Source: Alphaproteobacteria bacterium (GTDB lineage Bacteria; Pseudomonadota; Alphaproteobacteria; RS24). From it: a stretch of DNA of 16,281 nt. The stretch spans positions 1-16,281 of the forward strand of contig RFZE01000023.1 in the NCBI GenBank assembly GCA_009920875.1, written 5' to 3'. The notes beneath the pieces were generated by a model. That model was given only the letters and a program-made list of their open reading frames with translations, was not told the origin of the DNA and did not search any database. Of the stretch, positions 7,665 to 14,925 are shown piece by piece; position 1 is the stretch's first letter; each line of letters opens with the position of its first letter. Made by a program: the position numbers and the translations under genes.

Positions 7665-10600
7665 TTACAGACGCGCTGCATAATCCTGCAGGCTGGTGAC
7701 GGTCAATTCCTCTGTTCCCAAAGCGGCAATCGCCGCCACCGCCGCCTCGGCACCGGCCAAAGTGGTGTAATAGGGCACTTTCATTTCCAGCGTGGTGCGG
7801 CGAATGGATTTACTGTCGGCCAGCGATTTCTCGCCCTCTGTCGTATTGACGACCAGTTGCACATCCCCATTTTTAATGGCGTCGACAATATGCGGACGGC
7901 CTTCCGCCACTTTATTAATGGGTTCGACCTGCACACCATTTTGCGCCAAAAAGGCCGCCGTGCCGCCCGTAGCTATCAGGGTGAAACCCAATTCTTCCAG
8001 TCTTTTGGCCGGCACAATGGCGCGTTGCTTGTCGCTTTCGCGCACAGAGATAAAGGCAGTGCCGCTATCGGGCAAAATTATGCTGCTGCCAAGCTGGCTT
8101 TTGGCAAAGGCCGTCGCAAAATCCAAATCCAAGCCCATCACTTCGCCGGTCGAACGCATTTCCGGGCCCAATACGGTATCAACGCCCGGGAAACGGGCAA
8201 AAGGAAACACGCTTTCCTTAACCGCAATATGGTCATAGCTTTGCGCTTTCAAGCCAAACTCAGATAACGGCGCACCCGCCATCAGACGCGCCGCAATGCG
8301 TGCAATCGGCTGGCCCAGCACTTTGGCGACAAAGGGCACAGTGCGGCTGGCACGCGGATTGACTTCAATGACGAAAATCGTCTCACCCTGCACGGCAAAT
8401 TGCACATTCATCAGCCCGACCACATTCAGCGCTTTGGCCATGGCGGTGGCTTGGCGGCTCAATTCTTCGATAATCTCTTGCGACAGAGAATGCGGCGGCA
8501 TGGAGCAGGCGCTATCGCCCGAATGCACACCGGCTTCTTCAATATGCTCCAGAATACCGGCGACGAACACTTCATCACCATCGCTCAACACATCGACATC
8601 AAGCTCTGTCGCATCGCGCAAATAGCCGTCAATCAACACCGGACTGTCGCCCGACACGACAACCGCCTCGCGCATATAGCGTTCAAGTTGTGCATCATTA
8701 TCGACGATTTCCATGGCACGCCCACCCAATACATAAGACGGGCGAATGACCACAGGGAAACCGATCTCGGCGGCAATGGCGCGTGCTTCATCGGCTGAAC
8801 GCGCAATACCATTATCGGGTTGGCGCAGGTCAAGCCGTTCCAGCAGGTCTTTGAAGCGGTCGCGGTCTTCGGCCAAATCAATGGCATCGGGGTCCGTGCC
8901 GAGAATGGGAACGCCTGCTTTTTCCAATGCTTGCGACAGTTTAAGCGGCGTTTGCCCGCCAAATTGCACAATGACGCCGGCCAAGCTGCCGTTCTCTTGT
9001 TCGCGACCGAGAATTTCCAGCACATCTTCTTGCGTCAGCGGCTCAAAATACAGCCGGTCAGATGTGTCATAATCGGTCGACACGGTTTCGGGATTGCAAT
9101 TGACCATAATGCTTTCAATGCCCGCATCTTCCAGCGCATAGGCCGCGTGACAGCAGCAATAGTCAAATTCAATACCTTGCCCGATACGGTTCGGCCCACC
9201 GCCCAAAATCACCGCCTTTTTGCGGTCGCTCGGTTCGGCCTCTTGCTGTCCACCAAAGGCGGACGGCGCATCATAGCTGGAATAAAGATAGGGCGTGCCG
9301 GCAGCGAACTCAGCCGCGCAAGTGTCGATTTGACGGAAATAGGGGCGCACATTCAAATTGTGACGCTCGGCGCGCACGCTGTCTTCATCGCTGCCAATCA
9401 ATTCGGCGAGCCGCTCATCGGCAAAGCCCATGGCTTTGACTGCGCGCATGGCTTCCTCATTATCGGGCAGGCCGTGCTCGGCAATTTTCCCTTCCATGGC
9501 GATGATGTCGCCCAATTGTTCGATAAACCACGGGCTGAAATGCGACAGACCGCAAACATCTTCTTGGCTCATGCCTTGGCGCAGCGCATGTGCCGCCATG
9601 AGCAAACGCGACGGGGTGGCGGTGGTCAGCGCGGCGCGCATGTCGGCCAAGCCTTCTTCGGTGCTGATATCGGGCGCGTCTTCCGGTGCGTTTAAGCCGG
9701 TCAATCCGGTTTCCAAAGAGCGCAGGGCTTTTTGCAGGCTTTCTTTGAAATTGCGGCCAATCGCCATGGCCTCGCCGACCGACTTCATGGCGGTGGTCAA
9801 AAGCGGTTCGGCTCCGGGGAATTTCTCAAAGGCAAAGCGTGGAATTTTGGTGACGACATAATCAATGGTCGGCTCAAAACTGGCAGGCGTGATGCCGGTA
9901 ATGTCATTCATCAATTCATCAAGCGTATAACCGACAGCCAGCTTGGCGGCGATTTTGGCAATCGGGAAGCCGGTCGCTTTCGATGCCAAAGCCGAAGAAC
10001 GCGACACACGCGGGTTCATCTCAATAACGACCAGCCGCCCGTCTTTCGGATTGACGGCAAATTGCACATTGGAGCCGCCCGTCTCAACACCGATTTCGCG
10101 CAAGACGGCAATCGAGGCGTTGCGCATGATTTGAAATTCGCGGTCGGTCAGCGTCAGGGCCGGTGCGACAGTGATGCTGTCGCCTGTATGCACGCCCATC
10201 GGGTCGACATTTTCAATCGAACAGACAATGATGCAATTATCGGCGCGGTCGCGCACCACTTCCATCTCATATTCTTTCCAGCCGAGCACGCTTTCTTCGA
10301 CCAGAACTTCGGTGACAGGCGAGGCGTCCAAACCGCCTTCAATAATGGTGATGAATTCTTCCCGATTATAAGCAATACCGCCGCCGGTGCCGCCCATGGT
10401 AAAGCTCGGTCGGATAATCGTCGGCAAGCCGACAAACTCCAAGGCTTCAAGCGCTTCTTCCAATGTGTTGGCGACACGAGAGCGCGGGCTTTCCAAGCCG
10501 ATTTTATCCATTGCCTTGCGAAATAACAGCCGGTCTTCGGCCTTATTAATGGCTTCAAGGTCGGCGCCGATAAGCTGCACATTCAGCTTTTCCAAAGTGC

Positions 10601-10916
10601 CGTTTTCGGCCAGTGATATGGCCGTGTTTAGCGCGGTTTGCCCGCCCATGGTCGGCAGCAAAGCGTCGGGTTTTTCTTTTTCAATTATTTTCGCCACAAC
10701 ATCCGGCGTAATCGGTTCGATATAGGTGGCGTCGGCCAATTCCGGGTCGGTCATAATGGTCGCTGGGTTGGAATTGACCAATATGACTTTATAGCCTTCT
10801 TCGCGCAGCGCTTTACACGCTTGCGCGCCGGAATAGTCAAACTCGCACGCTTGGCCGATAACAATCGGCCCGGCGCCGATAATCATAATGCTGGAAAGGT
10901 CGGTGCGTTTGGGCAT
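7665..10916 (-). CDS. carB: Carbamoyl-phosphate synthase large subunit
   Basis: Makes carbamoyl phosphate from bicarbonate, two ATP and ammonia delivered by CarA, feeding both pyrimidine and arginine synthesis. The 1083 residues cover the whole family architecture: first carboxy-phosphate half starting SIMIIGAGPIVIGQACEFDYSG with an ATP-grasp domain (FTMGGTGGGIAYN, VIEMNPRVSRSSALASKATG), an oligomerisation region, and a second half from about residue 565 (VILGGGPNRIGQGIEFDYCC) with its own ATP-grasp domain (VIRPSYVLGGRAMEIV, VIEVNPRASRTVPFVAKVLG). A C-terminal MGS-like allosteric domain (about 945-1083) contains LIATGGTAAFLAQNG and VVNTTEG; in related enzymes this domain binds UMP and ornithine. 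The ATG overlaps the last base of the carA stop (TGATG), implying coupled translation for a 1:1 complex. Nothing is missing. Confidence 0.98.
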   Translation of the reverse strand: MPKRTDLSSIMIIGAGPIVIGQACEFDYSGAQACKALREEGYKVILVNSNPATIMTDPELADATYIEPITPDVVAKIIEKEKPDALLPTMGGQTALNTAISLAENGTLEKLNVQLIGADLEAINKAEDRLLFRKAMDKIGLESPRSRVANTLEEALEALEFVGLPTIIRPSFTMGGTGGGIAYNREEFITIIEGGLDASPVTEVLVEESVLGWKEYEMEVVRDRADNCIIVCSIENVDPMGVHTGDSITVAPALTLTDREFQIMRNASIAVLREIGVETGGSNVQFAVNPKDGRLVVIEMNPRVSRSSALASKATGFPIAKIAAKLAVGYTLDELMNDITGITPASFEPTIDYVVTKIPRFAFEKFPGAEPLLTTAMKSVGEAMAIGRNFKESLQKALRSLETGLTGLNAPEDAPDISTEEGLADMRAALTTATPSRLLMAAHALRQGMSQEDVCGLSHFSPWFIEQLGDIIAMEGKIAEHGLPDNEEAMRAVKAMGFADERLAELIGSDEDSVRAERHNLNVRPYFRQIDTCAAEFAAGTPYLYSSYDAPSAFGGQQEAEPSDRKKAVILGGGPNRIGQGIEFDYCCCHAAYALEDAGIESIMVNCNPETVSTDYDTSDRLYFEPLTQEDVLEILGREQENGSLAGVIVQFGGQTPLKLSQALEKAGVPILGTDPDAIDLAEDRDRFKDLLERLDLRQPDNGIARSADEARAIAAEIGFPVVIRPSYVLGGRAMEIVDNDAQLERYMREAVVVSGDSPVLIDGYLRDATELDVDVLSDGDEVFVAGILEHIEEAGVHSGDSACSMPPHSLSQEIIEELSRQATAMAKALNVVGLMNVQFAVQGETIFVIEVNPRASRTVPFVAKVLGQPIARIAARLMAGAPLSEFGLKAQSYDHIAVKESVFPFARFPGVDTVLGPEMRSTGEVMGLDLDFATAFAKSQLGSSIILPDSGTAFISVRESDKQRAIVPAKRLEELGFTLIATGGTAAFLAQNGVQVEPINKVAEGRPHIVDAIKNGDVQLVVNTTEGEKSLADSKSIRRTTLEMKVPYYTTLAGAEAAVAAIAALGTEELTVTSLQDYAARL

Positions 10917-12079
10917 CAGGCGTCTCCCCGCATGGCGGTTACAAAGCGGTCAAAAAGATAATGGCTGTCTTGCGGCCCGGGCGAGGCTTCAGGGTGATAT
11001 TGCACCGAGAAGACCGGCTTGTCTTTCAGGGCAATGCCGCAATTCGTGCCGTCAAACAGGCTGATATGGGTTTCTTCTACCGTCGCGGGCAGGCTATCGC
11101 GGTCAACCGTGAAGCCATGATTCATCGAGGTGATTTCCACCTTGCCGGTGGTCAAATCTTTCACCGGATGATTGGCCCCGTGATGGCCTTGCTTCATTTT
11201 GACGGTTTGCGCACCAAGCGCACGCGCCAGCATTTGATGGCCAAGACAAATGCCGAAAACCGGCTTGCCGCTGGCTACCAATGTCTCGATTTCACCGACG
11301 GCATAATCGCCGGTCGCCGCCGGATCGCCCGGCCCGTTGGACAGAAAAATACCGTCAGGTGAAAGCGCCAGCACATCATCGGCTTTACTGTTGGCGGGCA
11401 ATACCGAGACGCGGCAGCCCGCTTCAACCAAACAGCGCAATATGTTTTTCTTCACCCCATAATCCAGCGCCACGACATGCAAGCCGTCAGCGCTGTCGCT
11501 AAAGCCATCATTCCATGCCCAACGGCCTTCGTCCCAGCCATAAGTATCGGCGCTGCTCACCTCGGCTGCCAAATCAGCCCCTTCCAATCCGGCAAAACCG
11601 GCCAGTTCTGCTTGCAGCGCCTCGACATCAAATTGACCATCAGGGGCGTGTGCCAAAATGGCGTTAAACATGCCGTTGTCTCGAATATGGGCGGTGATGG
11701 CGCGCGTATCGACACCGCTTATGCCGATAAGGTTTTTCTCGCTCAACCAATCGTTCAAATGTTTGGTATTGCGGTAATTGGCAGGCTCGGTAATCGCTTC
11801 ACGAATAATCAACCCATGCGCGGCGCGCGGGTTTTTGCCGTTTGACGTTTCAATATCTTCATCATTGGTGCCGACATTGCCGACATGCGGAAAGGTGAAA
11901 GTGACAATCTGTCCGGCATAAGACGGGTCGGTGAGGATTTCCTGATAGCCGGTCATGGCGGTGTTGAAACACACTTCGCCTATGGTGTGGCCGGTTGCGC
12001 CAATGCCATAGCCGTAAAATGTCTCGCCGGAAGCGGTCAATAGAAGAGCTGTTTTGGTGGGAGGTTGCCAAACACTCAT
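10916..12079 (-). CDS. carA: Carbamoyl-phosphate synthase small (glutaminase) subunit
   Basis: Hydrolyses glutamine and channels ammonia to CarB. The 387-residue length is typical. The N-terminal CarA domain (ALLLTASGETFYGYGIGA, EVCFNTAMTGYQEILTDPSY, ISGVDTRAITAHIRDNG) is followed by a class I glutamine amidotransferase domain with FLSNGPGDP, the nucleophile C278 in GICLGHQ, and H362 and E364 in YHPEASPG. The ATG at 12079 has GAAGGAG (12096-12090) about ten bases upstream. That ribosome site lies inside a 36-codon leader frame whose TGA overlaps the carA ATG (ATGA), and an intrinsic terminator stands about 50 bp before the start. Expression is therefore likely controlled by attenuation (see 12128-12247). 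It is followed by carB with one-base overlap. Confidence 0.98.
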   Translation of the reverse strand: MSVWQPPTKTALLLTASGETFYGYGIGATGHTIGEVCFNTAMTGYQEILTDPSYAGQIVTFTFPHVGNVGTNDEDIETSNGKNPRAAHGLIIREAITEPANYRNTKHLNDWLSEKNLIGISGVDTRAITAHIRDNGMFNAILAHAPDGQFDVEALQAELAGFAGLEGADLAAEVSSADTYGWDEGRWAWNDGFSDSADGLHVVALDYGVKKNILRCLVEAGCRVSVLPANSKADDVLALSPDGIFLSNGPGDPAATGDYAVGEIETLVASGKPVFGICLGHQMLARALGAQTVKMKQGHHGANHPVKDLTTGKVEITSMNHGFTVDRDSLPATVEETHISLFDGTNCGIALKDKPVFSVQYHPEASPGPQDSHYLFDRFVTAMRGDA

Positions 12080-12186
12080 GACGCCTTCACTCCTTCAATG
12101 CATGATTTGCTGATGGAAAAAACAGGCAAAAAAAATGCCTCTGCCGCTGTTGCGACCGAGGCGATGGGGATGATGACAACATCCAT
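12076..12186 (-). CDS. Possible 36-codon carA leader peptide
   Basis: The frame starts with ATG at 12186, preceded by AAAAAAGG seven bases upstream, and encodes 36 residues beginning MDVVIIPIASVATAAEAFF. It reads through the terminator stem and T tract and ends at TGA overlapping the carA ATG as ATGA. Codons 3-8 are Val-Val-Ile-Ile-Pro-Ile; there is no arginine codon. By analogy with the pyrBI leader of enteric bacteria, a ribosome following closely behind polymerase would disrupt the terminator, and translation would also deliver ribosomes to carA. Whether it is translated is inference; the peptide itself resembles nothing I recognise. Confidence 0.45.
   Translation of the reverse strand: MDVVIIPIASVATAAEAFFLPVFSISKSCIEGVKAS
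12128..12162 (-). terminator. Intrinsic terminator / attenuator in the carA leader
   Basis: On the minus strand GCCTC-G-GTCGC, loop AACA, GCGGC-A-GAGGC forms ten pairs (one G-U) interrupted by a single G/A mismatch, then A and eight T. The only transcript that can reach it is that of carAB, since the upstream gene points the other way. A small competing hairpin AGGCA / TGCCT across the T tract (12140-12136 with 12128-12124) would use part of the 3' arm. Confidence 0.75.
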
Positions 12187-12213
12187 GAAGAAACCTTTTT
12201 TTGCGTGCCAAAT

Positions 12214-12273
12214 TCACGGGAAACTATTAGAAGCACGGGCCTCGGTCAAGCCGTGAAAAAAAGAATCCCGTGA
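12214..12273 (-). promoter_or_regulatory. Structured carA leader with candidate antiterminator segment
   Basis: On the minus strand a perfect 8-bp inverted repeat TCACGGGA (12273-12266) / TCCCGTGA (12221-12214) encloses a second, CACGG (12255-12251) / CCGTG (12238-12234). CACGGG can also pair with the inner CCCGTG, so the folds compete. The inner loop contains GACCGAGGC (12247-12239), exactly complementary to the 5' arm GCCTCGGTC (12162-12154) of the attenuator 76 nt downstream. A T-rich stretch TTCTTTTTTT lies between the repeats. The repeats could alternatively be a DNA operator, because the region is also upstream of yqeY. Confidence 0.45.
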
Positions 12274-12411
12274 TTAAAATAAGCGAATAAAAACAATACC
12301 CTAATTCATGCCCGCGCACGCAAATGTGCAAAACGCTCAGCGCCATGGCGAATCTGCCCGGCCATGGTGCAGGCTTTTCGGGTGATTCTTTCACAGGCCG
12401 CATCTCAGTGA

Positions 12412-12440
12412 TTGCCAAAGCCGCTGCAATGGCATATATC
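12412..12440 (+). promoter_or_regulatory. Candidate sigma-70 promoter for yqeY-dnaG-rpoD
   Basis: TTGCCA (12412-12417, five of six consensus bases) and TATATC (12435-12440, four of six) are separated by exactly 17 bp. Transcription would start near 12447, about 30 bases before the yqeY ATG, leaving room for the strong AAGGAGG. This is the best promoter match seen in the window, but it was found by eye. Confidence 0.45.
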
Positions 12441-12476
12441 AGCCTCTCTGACGCGAGTGTCATCAAGGAGGCGACC

Positions 12477-12929
12477 ATGCAGGAGCGTTTCACCGAAGCG
12501 CTTAAGGAAGCGGTCAAAAGCCAAGACAAAATCCGCATTTCGACTTTGCGGCTTATCACAGCCGCCATTAAAGACCGCGACATTGCCGCACGTGGTGCCG
12601 ATAGGGGCGAGGGCGCGAGCGATGAGCAGGTGCTGGAAATTCTTGCCAAAATGGTCAAGCAGCGACAAGAAGCCGCCGCGACTTATGAGGAAGCGGGGCG
12701 CTTGGAACTGGCCGAGCAGGAACGCGCTGAAATTCTTGTCATTGAAGAATTTTTGCCGGCGCAGTTGAGCGATGATGAAATCCAAGCAGCGGTTGATGAG
12801 GCGATTGCCCAAACGGCTGCCGCGTCTTTGAAAGATATGGGCAAAGTCATGGGCGTGCTGAAAGGCAAATATGCCGGTCAGATGGATTTCGGCAAAGCCG
12901 GTGGGTTGGTGAAGCAGCAATTGGGCTGA
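12477..12929 (+). CDS. yqeY: GatB/YqeY-domain protein
   Basis: A 150-residue protein of the YqeY family, which resembles the tail domain of the GatB amidotransferase subunit. Its own cellular role is not firmly established; a link to tRNA metabolism is inferred from that similarity. Seen: MQERFTEALKEAVKSQDKIR, STLRLITAAIKDRDIAARG, KMVKQRQEAAATYEEAGR, ILVIEEFLPAQLSDDEI and the conserved ending DMGKVMGVLKGKYAGQMDFGKAGGLVKQQL. Length matches the usual 145-155. The ATG at 12477 is chosen because of AAGGAGG five bases upstream and because the family starts here; the frame is open further upstream without similarity. It lies directly before dnaG (81-bp gap), the usual order in many bacteria, and is divergent from carA. 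Confidence 0.95.
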   Translation: MQERFTEALKEAVKSQDKIRISTLRLITAAIKDRDIAARGADRGEGASDEQVLEILAKMVKQRQEAAATYEEAGRLELAEQERAEILVIEEFLPAQLSDDEIQAAVDEAIAQTAAASLKDMGKVMGVLKGKYAGQMDFGKAGGLVKQQLG

Positions 12930-12990
12930 TTTTCTCTGCCTTTACATTCATGCACAATTTATCTTTCGCCTCGTGTGGCGAGAACAGCCA

Positions 12991-13006
12991 TAAGGCCTTA
13001 ATGTAG
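12991..13006 (+). promoter_or_regulatory. Palindrome and ATG-TAG start-stop just before dnaG
   Basis: TAAGGCCTTA (12991-13000) is a perfect 10-bp palindrome. It is followed at once by ATG TAG (13001-13006), then GCGC and the dnaG ATG. AAGG in the palindrome is well placed (five bases) as a ribosome site for the start-stop ATG, whereas dnaG itself has only TAGG close by. It could reduce initiation at dnaG, or be coincidence. Confidence 0.3.
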
Positions 13007-13010
13007 GCGC

Positions 13011-14894
13011 ATGGCGTTTCCTTCTGGCTTCCTTGATGAAATAAAAAACCGTGTTGCCGTGTCGGATGTGGTGGCGCGCAAGGTGAAATTGCAGCGCCGC
13101 GGCCGCGAATTTGTCGGCCTCAGCCCGTTCAAGCAAGAACGCACACCCTCTTTCACCGTCAATGATGACAAGCAATTTTATCACTGCTTTTCCACAGGCA
13201 AACATGGGTCGATATTTGACTTCCTGATGGAAACCGAAGGCTTGAGCTTCCCTGAAGCGGTTGAGCGGCTCGCCTCAGAAGCAGGATTGCCAATGCCGGA
13301 GCGCGATCCGCGCGCGGCTGAACGGGCCCAAAAACAGGCCGGTCTGGTCGATGTGACAGAGGCGGCGGCAAAGTGGTTTCAGGCGCAATTGAAAACACCG
13401 GCAGCCGATGAGGCGCGCGCTTATTTGGAGCGGCGCGGCGTGACCCAGAAAATGATTGAAGCTTTTCGCATCGGATATGCGCCGCGTGCGCGCACCGCTT
13501 TGCTTGAGCATTTAACGGCGCGCAATATTGGCGTCGATAAGGTGATTGAAAGCGGCATGGCCATTAAGCCCGATGACAATAAAGCACCCTATGACCGCTT
13601 TCGCGACCGCATTATTTTTCCGATTGCCGATACGCGCGGCCGGGTGATTGCTTTTGGCGGGCGCGCCATGCAAGCCGATGCACCGGCCAAATATCTCAAT
13701 TCGCCTGACACGCCCTTATTCGATAAAAGCCGCGTTTTGTATAATTTCTCTTTGGCCCGTCAGCCGGCCTATGACAGCGGCGATTTGCTGGTCGCTGAAG
13801 GCTATATGGATGTTGTCGGACTGGCGCATGCCGGATTTCATCATGCGGTAGCGCCCATGGGCACGGCGCTGACCGAAGAACAGATTCATCTGGCTTGGCG
13901 CATGGCGGTGGAGCCGATTTTATGCCTCGATGGCGACCAAGCGGGTTTGCGCGCCGCTTACCGCGCCATTGACCGCGCTTTGCCGCTATTGAAGCCGGGC
14001 TATTCACTGCGCTTTGCCATGTTGCCGCCCGGTAAAGACCCTGATGATGTGGTGCGCGAAGGCGGGGCTGAGGCCATGCAGGCGATTTTGGGTAAAGCCA
14101 TGAGCCTGCTTGATCTGATGTGGGAGCGCGAAATTGAAGCGGCGCCATGGGATACGCCGGAGCGCGCTGCTGCCTTGAAAAAGCGCCTGCGTGAGGCGGT
14201 CAATCGTGTGCAAGATGGCGATGTGAAGGCGCTGTATGGTCAAGAGATAAAAAAGCGCCTTGATAAGTTGCTCGGCAATCAGCCCATGCCGCGCGGCAGT
14301 GGCGGGGGCGGAAAATATCGCGCTCAGCATACTTATCGGGCGCAACCGACCTCGGAAGTGCGGCGCTCGGCGCTGGCGACAGGGGCCGATGATTGGTTGC
14401 CGCGCGAAGCGCTCATTGTGTTGATTGTGTTCCAGCATCCGGCGGTTTTATTGCATCACCGCGACAGTTTTGAGGCGATGACGTTGAAAAGTGCGGTGCT
14501 TGATACATTACGCTTTGAAATTATTGATTATTTTGACGGTCTTGACGCGCAAGATGCGACCGCTCAAGGGCTTGACAATGCCGGTCTGACAGGGCATTTG
14601 ATGGATAGGGGAAAACAGGATGTCAGCGTGCGTTTGGCCAATATGCCCGAGGCGCGCAGGTTGAGTTTTGCACGTTTGGATGCGGATTTGGAAGAAGTGT
14701 TGGCCGGTTGGCTTGAAGTTACACAATTACACCATAAATTACAGACATTAGCGGTCGAACAGCAGCAGGCCGAAGCAGAACTCGAGAATGAATTAATGCG
14801 CGAAGAGGGTAATTCCCAAGATGCGCTGGATCGCTTACTGGCGATAAAAAGTGAGATTGCGGCTCTGGAACGCCAAGACAGCAGCGTCGTGTAA
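13011..14894 (+). CDS. dnaG: DNA primase DnaG
   Basis: Synthesises RNA primers at the replication fork, working with the DnaB helicase. The 627 residues comprise an N-terminal zinc-ribbon-like domain (about 1-100), the RNA polymerase core with a TOPRIM fold, and a C-terminal helicase-binding region (about 450-627). TOPRIM residues are present: E263 in EGYMD, and D307 and D309 in DGDQAG, with RIIFPIADTRGRVIAFGGRA and KYLNSPDTPLFDKS upstream. The usual zinc motif is degenerate: positions equivalent to E. coli C40, H43, C61 and C64 are S38, K41, C59 and T62, while the surrounding PF-x3-RTPSFTVNDDKQFYHCF and the HG are kept. The ATG at 13011 gives the normal start (FPSGFLDEIKNRV). It is followed by rpoD 31 bp downstream, the macromolecular synthesis operon order. 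Confidence 0.97.
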   Translation: MAFPSGFLDEIKNRVAVSDVVARKVKLQRRGREFVGLSPFKQERTPSFTVNDDKQFYHCFSTGKHGSIFDFLMETEGLSFPEAVERLASEAGLPMPERDPRAAERAQKQAGLVDVTEAAAKWFQAQLKTPAADEARAYLERRGVTQKMIEAFRIGYAPRARTALLEHLTARNIGVDKVIESGMAIKPDDNKAPYDRFRDRIIFPIADTRGRVIAFGGRAMQADAPAKYLNSPDTPLFDKSRVLYNFSLARQPAYDSGDLLVAEGYMDVVGLAHAGFHHAVAPMGTALTEEQIHLAWRMAVEPILCLDGDQAGLRAAYRAIDRALPLLKPGYSLRFAMLPPGKDPDDVVREGGAEAMQAILGKAMSLLDLMWEREIEAAPWDTPERAAALKKRLREAVNRVQDGDVKALYGQEIKKRLDKLLGNQPMPRGSGGGGKYRAQHTYRAQPTSEVRRSALATGADDWLPREALIVLIVFQHPAVLLHHRDSFEAMTLKSAVLDTLRFEIIDYFDGLDAQDATAQGLDNAGLTGHLMDRGKQDVSVRLANMPEARRLSFARLDADLEEVLAGWLEVTQLHHKLQTLAVEQQQAEAELENELMREEGNSQDALDRLLAIKSEIAALERQDSSVV

Positions 14895-14925
14895 GTTTAA
14901 CGTGAGAGGGGTCACGGAGACATAA

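Larger units (their letters stand above)
12080..12476. other. Divergent carA-yqeY control region (397 bp)
   Basis: No conventional gene lies here. The left part holds the carA ribosome site, leader frame, attenuator and inverted repeats. AT-rich sequence at about 12271-12305 is where a carA promoter is expected, but no clean hexamer pair could be assigned. To the right come a perfect palindrome CGCCATGGCG (12341-12350), a candidate yqeY promoter, and the yqeY ribosome site AAGGAGG (12465-12471). Confidence 0.7.

Noticed and set aside
8820..10526. Two long plus-strand frames opposite carB (291 and 264 codons)
   Set aside because: Both are opposite conserved carB sequence and look like low-information translations of its complement.
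12154..12186. Val/Ile codons in the carA leader frame as a branched-chain amino-acid attenuator
   Set aside because: The run is short and carAB has no known branched-chain control; noted within the leader finding but not claimed.
12065..12256. 63-codon plus-strand frame in the carA-yqeY spacer
   Set aside because: It overlaps the carA start and the inverted repeats, has no good ribosome site, and its sequence is explained by the leader structure on the other strand.
12961..12985. Hairpin TTCGCC / GGCGAG between yqeY and dnaG as a terminator
   Set aside because: Only six pairs and no T run follows; co-transcription of yqeY, dnaG and rpoD seems more likely.
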